This document shows, in pieces, positions 14,838 through 21,218 of a DNA stretch of 21,218 nucleotides (positions are counted from its first letter, which is position 1; every line of letters starts with the position of its first letter). Source of the DNA: a virus; IMG/VR virus record IMGVR_UViG_3300006928_000124, positions 1-21,218 of that record; one strand, given 5' to 3'. The notes under the pieces were generated by a model that saw only the letters and a program-made list of their open reading frames with translations, was not told the DNA's origin and ran no database searches. Position numbers and translations under genes: made by a program.

Positions 14838-14865
14838 TTTATAGTTAAATATCATCATTTGTCAA
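14838..14865 (-). promoter_or_regulatory. Sigma70-type promoter for the capsid gene
   Basis: On the minus strand TTGACA (perfect -35, 14865-14860) is followed after 16 bases by TATAAA (5 of 6 -10, 14843-14838). It sits at the start of the 263-base gap between the scaffold and capsid genes, so transcripts would have about a 215-base leader. It would let host RNA polymerase boost capsid over portal and scaffold. Confidence 0.65.
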
Positions 14866-14880
14866 GCTAAAAATGTAAAA

Positions 14881-15765
14881 TTATCTAGCTTCTCCAGATA
14901 GATCGTAAATAAACTTTCCTGATCTAATTGCTTCCATGATTTCTTCTGAATTTTTTTCATATTCATCAGCACTCATTTTATCTACGGTAGATTCTCTCCA
15001 TTGGGAAGAGTTTTGTTTATTTTCAGGATTGCTTTTTTTATTTCTTGTATTTACCTGTTCAGCAGCAGATTTGTTATTAGAAGTTTTTTTAGACTTAGGT
15101 ACAATCATATCTTTGTCTACTTTATACAAATCAATTGCTCTAGCTGCAGAACGAGCATCTGTTTCATTTTCATATAGAGCTTCTTGAACCCACTTTGGTT
15201 GTTCTTCTGCCCATTGATGAAAGTCATCAGTAGAACGAATATCTTCAAAATCAGGGTGTATAGAAAAAAGCTCTGCTTCTGCCTTTTCTTTTTTTGCTAA
15301 AGTTTGAAGATTATTTATTTCCTTCATCTTAGTTTCTAAATCTTCAGATTGTTCTTTTGCTTTTTTAATTGCAATTGTTTCTATTATTGCAGCTACATCA
15401 GGATATTCTTTTGACCATACATCAATCTCTTCTTCTGACTTAGGTAATTGTATCTGTGCTTTTGTAGCTTCAGAAAGTTGAGACTCTAAAGAAGAAAGCT
15501 TTTCAGCATACTCTTCTTTTTGTTTTTGGTTATGTCTACGTAAATCACCATATCGTTTTTTAAAAGTTCTTTCTTCTGCATTGTCAGGTTCTATATCATC
15601 TTCAATTGCTTTTTGTGCTTTATCTTCTTCTGCACTTTGTTCTTGTTTTAATTCTTCTAGTTCTTTTTCTTCATCTTCAACTGTTTTTCTTGCATTGTAT
15701 TTTTCACCTGCAAATCCTGCAACTTTTTTTACAGGTTCTACTGTGCCTACTACTTCTTCTGCCAT
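14881..15765 (-). CDS. Scaffolding protein candidate
   Basis: This 294-aa protein is highly charged (Glu, Lys, Gln, Asp) and almost fully helical. It has coiled-coil stretches at about residues 26-60 (EDEEKELEELKQEQSAEED) and 75-165, and a Lys/Asn/Ser-rich flexible region around 225-260. The C-terminus, SGKFIYDLSGEAR, is short and partly basic; scaffolds bind coat with a C-terminal helix. It is encoded immediately upstream of the major capsid gene, the usual scaffold position. AGGAG precedes the ATG at 15765. No protease motif is present, so it is a scaffold rather than a scaffold-protease fusion. The acid-rich N-terminal part is typical of scaffolds that exit or are removed before DNA packaging. 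Confidence 0.8.
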   Translation of the reverse strand: MAEEVVGTVEPVKKVAGFAGEKYNARKTVEDEEKELEELKQEQSAEEDKAQKAIEDDIEPDNAEERTFKKRYGDLRRHNQKQKEEYAEKLSSLESQLSEATKAQIQLPKSEEEIDVWSKEYPDVAAIIETIAIKKAKEQSEDLETKMKEINNLQTLAKKEKAEAELFSIHPDFEDIRSTDDFHQWAEEQPKWVQEALYENETDARSAARAIDLYKVDKDMIVPKSKKTSNNKSAAEQVNTRNKKSNPENKQNSSQWRESTVDKMSADEYEKNSEEIMEAIRSGKFIYDLSGEAR

Positions 15766-15779
15766 ATTCTTACTCCTGT

Positions 15780-15802
15780 GTTGGGGCCAACCGTAGCCTA
15801 CG
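15780..15802 (-). repeat. Two adjacent short palindromes before the scaffold gene
   Basis: GTTGG-GG-CCAAC (15780-15791) and CGTAG-C-CTACG (15792-15802) lie side by side in the 70-base gap between the 158-aa and scaffold genes, next to a run of seven G. The loops are too small for ideal RNA hairpins. They may fold as a cruciform or serve as a protein site. Nothing else is seen in this gap apart from the scaffold ribosome-binding site. Confidence 0.35.
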
Positions 15803-15835
15803 AGGGGGGGTTAGGTAAAGCCAACAAAATGAGGA

Positions 15836-16312
15836 TTATTGTGGTAAGGCTAATCCTCTGCCTTGCTCCATTTGTGCTGGAGGTTGTTCTGCCTGTACTG
15901 GCATCTGTTGTGGTTGCATGGGTTGTGCTTGAATATCTTGTTCTGCAGCCATAGCTTCTTCACCACCATATTTTAACATTAATCGTTTATTAGCTTCTGG
16001 ATCACCTATTGCAGCATCAAACAAATCCTTTAATTCTTCAGGTGGCATTTGTAAAGTTTCTAATACAGCTTCTGTTATAAGAGGAAAACGCATTACAAAA
16101 GATTTTAATGTATTAATTTTTTCAGGTTGCAAATTTATTAAAAATTGAGCAAGTGTTCCTAACGCTACTTTTGGATCATCTTGACGCAATCCCGAATCTG
16201 TAAGTTCTTCTTGAGGTTCTTCCATAGCCATTTCTTCTGGCATAGGTTCAGCCATTTCTCTAGGCCGATTAAATACTTCCATTTGTTCTTGAGGTACAAC
16301 TTCATCTACCAT
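15836..16312 (-). CDS. 158-aa acidic, Met/Pro/Gln-rich morphogenesis protein candidate
   Basis: The ATG at 16312 overlaps the upstream stop (TAATG) with AGGAG before it. The N-terminal 45 residues are acidic and Pro/Met-rich. A compact helical core (about 48-115, ALGTLAQFLINLQPEKINTL and LKDLFDAAIGDPEANKRLML) follows. The end is a low-complexity Gln/Pro/Met tail (PMQPQQMPVQAEQPPAQMEQ). It lies between the large mosaic protein and the scaffold. Similar short helical proteins near the portal in other phages serve as assembly factors. I do not recognise a family. Confidence 0.8.
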   Translation of the reverse strand: MVDEVVPQEQMEVFNRPREMAEPMPEEMAMEEPQEELTDSGLRQDDPKVALGTLAQFLINLQPEKINTLKSFVMRFPLITEAVLETLQMPPEELKDLFDAAIGDPEANKRLMLKYGGEEAMAAEQDIQAQPMQPQQMPVQAEQPPAQMEQGRGLALPQ

Positions 16313-19300
16313 TATTTATCTCCTAATACTAAATTTGTATTTTTTTGTTTAAAGGGCAACATAGCTGCTCCTAATACTGCACAAATAGGAATAGCTATAG
16401 ACAGCATAGCTAATCCTATTTTAGAACCTTTACCTACTCCCATCTGATGAGCAATTTCTTTTGTTACAGGAGTTGCTAACCAATTTATTTTTTTAGTTAA
16501 ATTAGAACTTTTTTGCATTTGTTTTACTATTGGTTTTGCCCATAAATGATATCCATCTTTAACTATACTAGGAATAACTTCACCCCATTCTTCATCTGCT
16601 TTAAATATAATATCATCAAGTAGTCCTTGCTTATAAAGTTCTGTACAAATAACTGTACCACTACCACCTGTACCACCTCCACTCATACCACCACTTTGTA
16701 TGCCTTGAATCCCTTCAGCACCTGTAGAAGAGATACCAGCAGCAGCATCTTGTCCTGTAGCTGCTGTACCGGGTGGACCTAAACTTGGTTGATTTGCTGA
16801 CATTGCTGCGTTCATTTTAGCTACGTTTAATGCTGTTTGTGCCTCTGCTTCTGCTTCTGCTTGTGCTTGTGCTTGTGCTTGTGCTTGTGCTTCTGCTTGT
16901 GCATCTTTCATACCTTTAAAACCTTCAGATAAAGACTTCTGCTGTTGAGCTAATTGTCCTTTAGAAAGTGCTTTTGCTCCTTGTTCAGTTGCCATTCCAT
17001 GTACAGAAGTCATTCCTTTCTTACCAATCTTACCTGCTACAGAAGGATCAATATTAGGCTCTGTAGATATTGCTCTTACGACTGCAATGTCGTTTTGTTG
17101 CTCCTCACTTAAATTGGGCAAATCTTTTTGAATATCAGGAAGTAAAGAGTTCATTTTATTTTGAAGAGCAATGGCCTTTGGTGTCATATAACTTTGCTCT
17201 ACGCCTATAAGAAATGAAAGAGGATGCTTACTTCGCTTAAATGATATAGTAGCTTGATCTTGATAACTCAAACTCTGAAAATCTGATTTATATCCTGTAG
17301 CAGATACATTACCATTATTATCTGTAAATGAACCATCACTATTAAAGCTTCCATTTTCTGTGCTTATACCTACTGGTCCTGAGTATGACCAATTTCCTGT
17401 TTTTTTATTTATACTAAAGTATAAGTCTGCTATGTTATCTGTAGATTTAAGACCTGTTAAATCTGCCTTACGAGCAATAGCCATTTGAGTAAAACCTTCA
17501 GTGGGGGACAGAGCATCAGTAGGATTATTCATATTATAAGCTGCTAGAACAGGCATACCAAAAAGTGTACTTACAGCATGAATAGATATTCCAGTTATAG
17601 GATCAAATCCAGTACCCGGAATACCCATAACAGCTTGATCTACTGCCGTTTGGGGTTGACTAGCATGATTAGCTATAGCATTTGCAACTTTTATTCCTAC
17701 CCCTATTGGTCCCAAAAACCCACTTTTTAAACCAAGAACAGATGGTACTATATTTGCTGCTGCTTCTAGTCCAAAATCAGATATATCCGTTGCAGAAACA
17801 CTAAGTTCTCCAATGCCCTCTACTTTTCCTAAATTAATTGCAGGAGCATCGGGAGTATCTGTAGCTAATCCTGCAACAGTTTGTGCAAATGATGGAGGTT
17901 GTGTACTAGATATTATATCTGCTGTTGTAGGAGTAGGAACTGGAGACATTACACTAGGAGCTTTAGAACCACTAATTTCAGCACCAGTAGCTACTGCTTG
18001 TGCAGAAGGAGTAGGAGTTGATACAGAAGGAGGACCACTTACTGAAACTCCACCACCACCTCCACTTCCTGTAACACCACTTGGAGGCCCACCAACAGGT
18101 ACTTCTTTTGGAGTTATTGTTTGAAGTTGTTTTGATATATCTACTTGTTGATCTGTAGCTGGAAAATATCCAGAAGGAATACTTCCCTGTATTTGCCCAC
18201 CTATGCTAGTTGCATAAAAAATATTACCAGAAGAATTTACATAAGGAATAACTTTATATTCTCCTGCAGTTAAAAGACTTGTTTTTTGTTGAGTAGGACT
18301 ATATGTATAATTAGGACCATATGTTTGAAAACTTGGTCCGTATACAGATTCAGGAGTAGTTCCTACAGGAGCAATAATAGAATTACCTACTTGTGCTCTT
18401 GTGTATATATCTGTATACTGTTTTTCTGCTCCCGGAGGAGATACAAATTTATATTGATCTGCTCCTACCTCAATAAAATAACCATTAGGATATTGAGACA
18501 TTACAGGAGTACTTTGTATACTTGTAGGTCTTAACGGTTGAATTAAAGGAGTATTAGAAATATTAGATGGTGTTAAAGTAGGAACTGAAGAAGGAGTTTC
18601 AGGAGGAAGTTGTGGAATAGGGGTTGAAGCTAGTCCACCAAATTGATATTCAGGAACATCTTCTTCATCCTGCATTTTAGGTAAAGGTTCACTCTCATCC
18701 ATTATTGCTTCATCAGGATTTCCCATTAATCCCATGTCTTGCATTTGCTGGTAACCTTCTTGTGCTTTTTGAATAGAGTCTATGTATGTTTCTACACCAT
18801 GATAGTTTACAGCATACTCAGGAATTACCATTTCTCCCGAACTAAGTTTTGCATCTATATCATCTCTTACACCTTCAGGTGTACCGCCTAATGGTACTTC
18901 ATTGCCACTTACAGGATCAATTTCTTGTTCTTTAGGCTCAAATCCCATTATGTTCATTTGCTCATTTGCTTTAGCCATGTTTAAGCCCCCACTTTGAAAA
19001 TTCTTCCTAGCGTTTGTTATAAGAACATCACTAATATATCTAGAAAGATTTGTAGCTCTAGCTGCTGTTTCTGGTCCCTTTGGTCCTTTTACAAGTATAT
19101 AATCTTTCTTAGCAATGGCTTCTTTAAAAGGATTATCTGGCTTATATAGTCCTTTCTTTCCCATTCGTATTGTTGGAACAAGAACTTCTCCTCCCAAATC
19201 TTCTGAGTAACCACTTTTAGTTCTAACAGTTTCATTTGCTTTTGTTGTAGATGTTGCAGGGTCCATTGCACGTATCAACCACTTAGGCTTTTTTTCTGGA

Positions 19301-19365
19301 ATTAAAGATTCTAGTGCTTTCATTTCTGGTGGTGGAATACTTAGTAATGAATTTTTGTTAGCCAT
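16312..19365 (-). CDS. Large mosaic virion structural protein (1,017 aa)
   Basis: The start MANKNSLLSIPP at 19365 is preferred; an in-frame ATG at 19380 is possible but AAAGG then touches it directly. Segments in order: an N-terminal region with KPKWLIRAMDPATSTTK; residues about 168-186 with DDIDAKLSSGEMVIPEYAV, a motif I know from phage structural proteins; a Pro/Ser/Thr/Gly-rich linker (about 230-490); a mixed region to about 780; an (Ala-Gln/Glu) low-complexity run at about 821-842; a Gly-rich linker; and from about 905 a compact C-terminal region beginning ICTEL, with GYHLWAKPIV and a hydrophobic segment LAMLSIAIPICAVLGAAML near the end. The same C-terminal pattern recurs in phage virion genes, but its function is unknown to me. 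Location between portal and scaffold is unusual for so large a protein. It may be an internal, portal-vertex or tail component. Confidence 0.8.
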   Translation of the reverse strand: MANKNSLLSIPPPEMKALESLIPEKKPKWLIRAMDPATSTTKANETVRTKSGYSEDLGGEVLVPTIRMGKKGLYKPDNPFKEAIAKKDYILVKGPKGPETAARATNLSRYISDVLITNARKNFQSGGLNMAKANEQMNIMGFEPKEQEIDPVSGNEVPLGGTPEGVRDDIDAKLSSGEMVIPEYAVNYHGVETYIDSIQKAQEGYQQMQDMGLMGNPDEAIMDESEPLPKMQDEEDVPEYQFGGLASTPIPQLPPETPSSVPTLTPSNISNTPLIQPLRPTSIQSTPVMSQYPNGYFIEVGADQYKFVSPPGAEKQYTDIYTRAQVGNSIIAPVGTTPESVYGPSFQTYGPNYTYSPTQQKTSLLTAGEYKVIPYVNSSGNIFYATSIGGQIQGSIPSGYFPATDQQVDISKQLQTITPKEVPVGGPPSGVTGSGGGGGVSVSGPPSVSTPTPSAQAVATGAEISGSKAPSVMSPVPTPTTADIISSTQPPSFAQTVAGLATDTPDAPAINLGKVEGIGELSVSATDISDFGLEAAANIVPSVLGLKSGFLGPIGVGIKVANAIANHASQPQTAVDQAVMGIPGTGFDPITGISIHAVSTLFGMPVLAAYNMNNPTDALSPTEGFTQMAIARKADLTGLKSTDNIADLYFSINKKTGNWSYSGPVGISTENGSFNSDGSFTDNNGNVSATGYKSDFQSLSYQDQATISFKRSKHPLSFLIGVEQSYMTPKAIALQNKMNSLLPDIQKDLPNLSEEQQNDIAVVRAISTEPNIDPSVAGKIGKKGMTSVHGMATEQGAKALSKGQLAQQQKSLSEGFKGMKDAQAEAQAQAQAQAQAEAEAEAQTALNVAKMNAAMSANQPSLGPPGTAATGQDAAAGISSTGAEGIQGIQSGGMSGGGTGGSGTVICTELYKQGLLDDIIFKADEEWGEVIPSIVKDGYHLWAKPIVKQMQKSSNLTKKINWLATPVTKEIAHQMGVGKGSKIGLAMLSIAIPICAVLGAAMLPFKQKNTNLVLGDK
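16841..16903 (-). repeat. Hexanucleotide microsatellite encoding Ala-Gln/Glu repeats
   Basis: Repeats of GCTTGT with interspersed GCTTCT (plus strand) code for alternating Ala with Gln or Glu inside the 1,017-aa protein. Unit-number changes stay in frame (6-base unit), so length can vary without loss of function. Confidence 0.85.
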
Positions 19366-19573
19366 GTGAATTAACTTCATCCTTTAATTGTTTTATTTTA
19401 CGTAAAGTAGCAATTGATCCCTGTGCTCTACAAAAAATTACAGAGTTATCTGTTTGTTCTAAAGTAGCTTGTTGTTGCATAATCATCCAATCAATATAAT
19501 CATTGAACGCGACCCACTGGCGTTTGTTGTTGACCAGTGTTTTGAGCTTGTTGAGGAGCTTGTTGTGTTCCAC
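19358..19573 (-). CDS. Small protein overlapping the portal 3' end (71 aa, GTG start preferred)
   Basis: The frame is open from upstream of the portal stop to TAA at 19358. The GTG at 19573 has GGAGG about 9 bases upstream; an ATG at 19645 gives 95 aa but lacks a ribosome-binding site, and an ATG at 19486 would leave only 42 residues. The part after the portal stop is protein-like: FNDYIDWMIMQQQATLEQTD, then VIFCRAQGSIATLRKIKQLK, a helical sequence similar in style to small portal-adjacent proteins of other short-tailed phages. The first part overlaps the portal's repetitive Gln-rich tail and may be constrained by it. It overlaps the next gene by 8 bases (ATGGCTAA). Function is unknown. Confidence 0.6.
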   Translation of the reverse strand: MEHNKLLNKLKTLVNNKRQWVAFNDYIDWMIMQQQATLEQTDNSVIFCRAQGSIATLRKIKQLKDEVNSHG

Positions 19574-21218
19574 TAAATTGTCCCTCCATAGGTGTAGGTG
19601 CAGCCCCAACTCCAATAGTGCCACCACCACCGCCTTGTAAATCATTAGGATTTAAGCCGGGAGCTTGTTGTTGAGGTTGCTGTTGTTCAGCGAGAGGTTG
19701 TTCAGCTTGTTGTTGTTGTAGTATTTTTGCCTGTCTCATTGCTTCTTCAGGAGTATTACAAACCTTGTCAGGATCAAGACCCATTGAATTTGCAATCTCA
19801 CGAATAATAGAGGTAAACTTAGCAAAAGGAGCAAGAGCAGGATTACCTACAACTTGCAAGAATTGTAATAGACGTTGACTTCTTACCTCATTAGCCATTA
19901 AACTTTCAGTTCCACGAGCTTTAATTTCAAGATCTCCTTTAATGTCAGGATCAAAATCAAACTGCATATTAAAACTATAGAAAGATTCTCCTAATGGACG
20001 TAATAGATAATCGTCAAAGTTTTTAACGACTGTTTTAATGCTTCCTGCAGCAGCACCCATAAGCATAGACATTCCTGCAGCAGTTCTTCCTGTACCTGTT
20101 ACTCCTGTCTGTCCATGTGAAAAACTAGGAAGTCCTGTAGCTTCATCTGAAAGCTGTCTAGCTTTGTCAAACAACTGCATGTTTTCGTTACTTACATTTG
20201 GAAACTTTGTACCAAACACAGCTTGTCCCGGAGCACCGCCTTGTCTACGAAATATTTTACCGGGATATACTTGCAAGTCCTGTCCCGGAACAAGATTAGT
20301 TTCATCTACTTCAATAAGAAGATTTCCACTAAGCACAGCATTATCTACTGCCATACGCATAAACCCATTCATTAAAGTTTGCGTATCGTCCATATTCTCA
20401 GCAAGGCCAATACCAAAGAAGCTATAAGGATTAAGTTCATAAGGTACAGCATAATAAGGAATACGAGCAGGTTTAAATGGATTTACAACAAGGCGTAGAA
20501 TAAAGTTATTACATACCCAACAATTAACTTGTATTTGATCTACATTTTTAAATGCTTTAGGTAAGTCTAATCCAAATTCTTCTGCCATATCAGTATCCAT
20601 TGTTCCCCAATATTCAAGAACTTCATACCGTTCAGGATGATCATTTAAGTAATAATCTTTTAAGTCATCTTCCCAATATTCACTTGAGTATACTTCTCCC
20701 ATTTCAATACATTTATCAATGGCTTCATCCCTAAAATGAGGTCTATCTTTTAATGCACGTAATTTAGATTTAGAAAGCTTATGACGTTCAATTACATATG
20801 TAACTTCATCCATGTTACTTGCATCTGGATCAGGATATAAATCCCAACAAGATACACTACTTACTTTAGGTACAGTTTTAATTGTAGGATTATACTCTCC
20901 ATCTTCTTCCCAATTAGCATATTCTTTATTAACGGCAAATGGACCCTTAATAATTCCTGTACCAAATAAAGCACACTCAAAAGAAGCAGATCGTAAATGC
21001 TTACTTGCACCTGATTCTTCTAATTGATCCATTATTTTCTTTTCCATCTTTTTAGCTGCTACTGTTGCAGGATGAAATGTTACTGCAGAAGGTGTAAGCC
21101 CTTCTCCTTCTTTTAGTCCCTCAATATCTGAAAGTTTGTCTTCCAAAGGACCAAGTTTTAGTTTACGTTCAGATAAACTTTCAGCAGTATCTCCGGGTTC
21201 TAAATCTTCTCCATCTCC
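19500..21218 (-). CDS. Portal protein (head-to-tail connecting protein), 5' end beyond window
   Basis: The frame is open from the right edge; 572 residues are visible and no stop or ATG precedes the TTG at 21146, so that TTG is not the real start. Landmarks include TFHPATVAAKKMEKKIMDQL, SASFECALFGTGIIKGPF, SSVSCWDLYPDPDASNMDEV, IPYYAVPYELNPYSFFGIG and MDDTQTLMNGFMRMAVDNAV, all typical of large podovirus portal proteins, which form the dodecameric DNA channel. The stretch TGRTAAGMSMLMGAAAGSIK is conserved in this group. The C-terminal 90 residues are Gln/Gly/Pro-rich and low-complexity. The gene ends with TGA at 19500, showing UGA is used as a stop in this genome. The terminase is expected beyond the right edge. 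Confidence 0.92.
   Translation of the reverse strand, partial: GDGEDLEPGDTAESLSERKLKLGPLEDKLSDIEGLKEGEGLTPSAVTFHPATVAAKKMEKKIMDQLEESGASKHLRSASFECALFGTGIIKGPFAVNKEYANWEEDGEYNPTIKTVPKVSSVSCWDLYPDPDASNMDEVTYVIERHKLSKSKLRALKDRPHFRDEAIDKCIEMGEVYSSEYWEDDLKDYYLNDHPERYEVLEYWGTMDTDMAEEFGLDLPKAFKNVDQIQVNCWVCNNFILRLVVNPFKPARIPYYAVPYELNPYSFFGIGLAENMDDTQTLMNGFMRMAVDNAVLSGNLLIEVDETNLVPGQDLQVYPGKIFRRQGGAPGQAVFGTKFPNVSNENMQLFDKARQLSDEATGLPSFSHGQTGVTGTGRTAAGMSMLMGAAAGSIKTVVKNFDDYLLRPLGESFYSFNMQFDFDPDIKGDLEIKARGTESLMANEVRSQRLLQFLQVVGNPALAPFAKFTSIIREIANSMGLDPDKVCNTPEEAMRQAKILQQQQAEQPLAEQQQPQQQAPGLNPNDLQGGGGGTIGVGAAPTPMEGQFSGTQQAPQQAQNTGQQQTPVGRVQ

Noticed and set aside
14745-14858. A 37-codon minus-strand frame (MMIFNYKGIIKRIRPILSML...) with a hydrophobic segment in the capsid leader.
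   Set aside because: It has no ribosome-binding site, and its start lies upstream of the expected transcript start from the promoter whose -10 box it contains. It could be a real micro-gene only if transcription enters from further upstream.
21146-21218. TTG at 21146 as the start of the portal gene.
   Set aside because: The frame is open to the right edge with portal-like sequence upstream, so the true start is outside the window.

Overview
This window is a 21.2-kb piece of the virion-structure and morphogenesis region of a tailed, podovirus-like bacteriophage. It is AT-rich, every supported gene lies on the minus strand, genes are packed with overlaps or short gaps, and no host-type gene, tRNA, integrase or CRISPR array is visible. 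Gene content and sequence style (P22-like portal and coat, scaffold, gp10-like beta-propeller protein, highly repetitive marine-type fibre, Gln/Ala-rich internal protein) suggest an uncultured marine phage, perhaps of the HMO-2011/pelagiphage type. The host assignment is inference. Terminase and replication genes are outside the window.

In transcription order (right to left) the layout is as follows. The portal gene (5' end beyond the right edge) overlaps a small 71-codon gene, which is followed by a large 1,017-residue mosaic structural protein. Then come a 158-aa acidic protein, a 294-aa scaffold-like coiled-coil protein and the major capsid protein. The capsid gene sits behind the only long intergenic region (263 bases), which carries a good sigma70-type promoter and three hairpins. 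Next are a 177-aa probable virion protein, a head-tail adaptor with an inserted beta module, a 99-aa protein and two tandem paralogous beta-rich proteins (161 and 198 aa). A 44-aa cysteine-rich metallothionein-like protein follows, then a 113-aa protein and a 502-aa beta-propeller-type tail/stabilisation protein.

The tail-fibre region comes next. It is one reading frame of 1,100 codons (8537 down to 5238) broken by a single in-frame UGA at 7599-7601. The UGA falls at the first position of a 31-residue repeat unit, and no usable start codon follows it for 223 codons. This suggests stop-codon readthrough, a nonsense mutation or a sequence error. Downstream are a 98-aa protein, an exported trypsin-like serine protease with an intact catalytic triad and signal peptide, a 52-aa helical protein, a 720-aa Gln/Ala-rich internal virion or ejection candidate, two small unknown proteins, and the start of a further structural gene that runs off the left edge.

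The genes would work together to build the capsid (portal, scaffold, coat, decoration), connect it to a short tail (adaptor, beta-propeller protein, fibre) and load internal or ejected proteins. The most unusual elements are the Cys-rich small protein, the UGA-interrupted fibre and the secreted protease.
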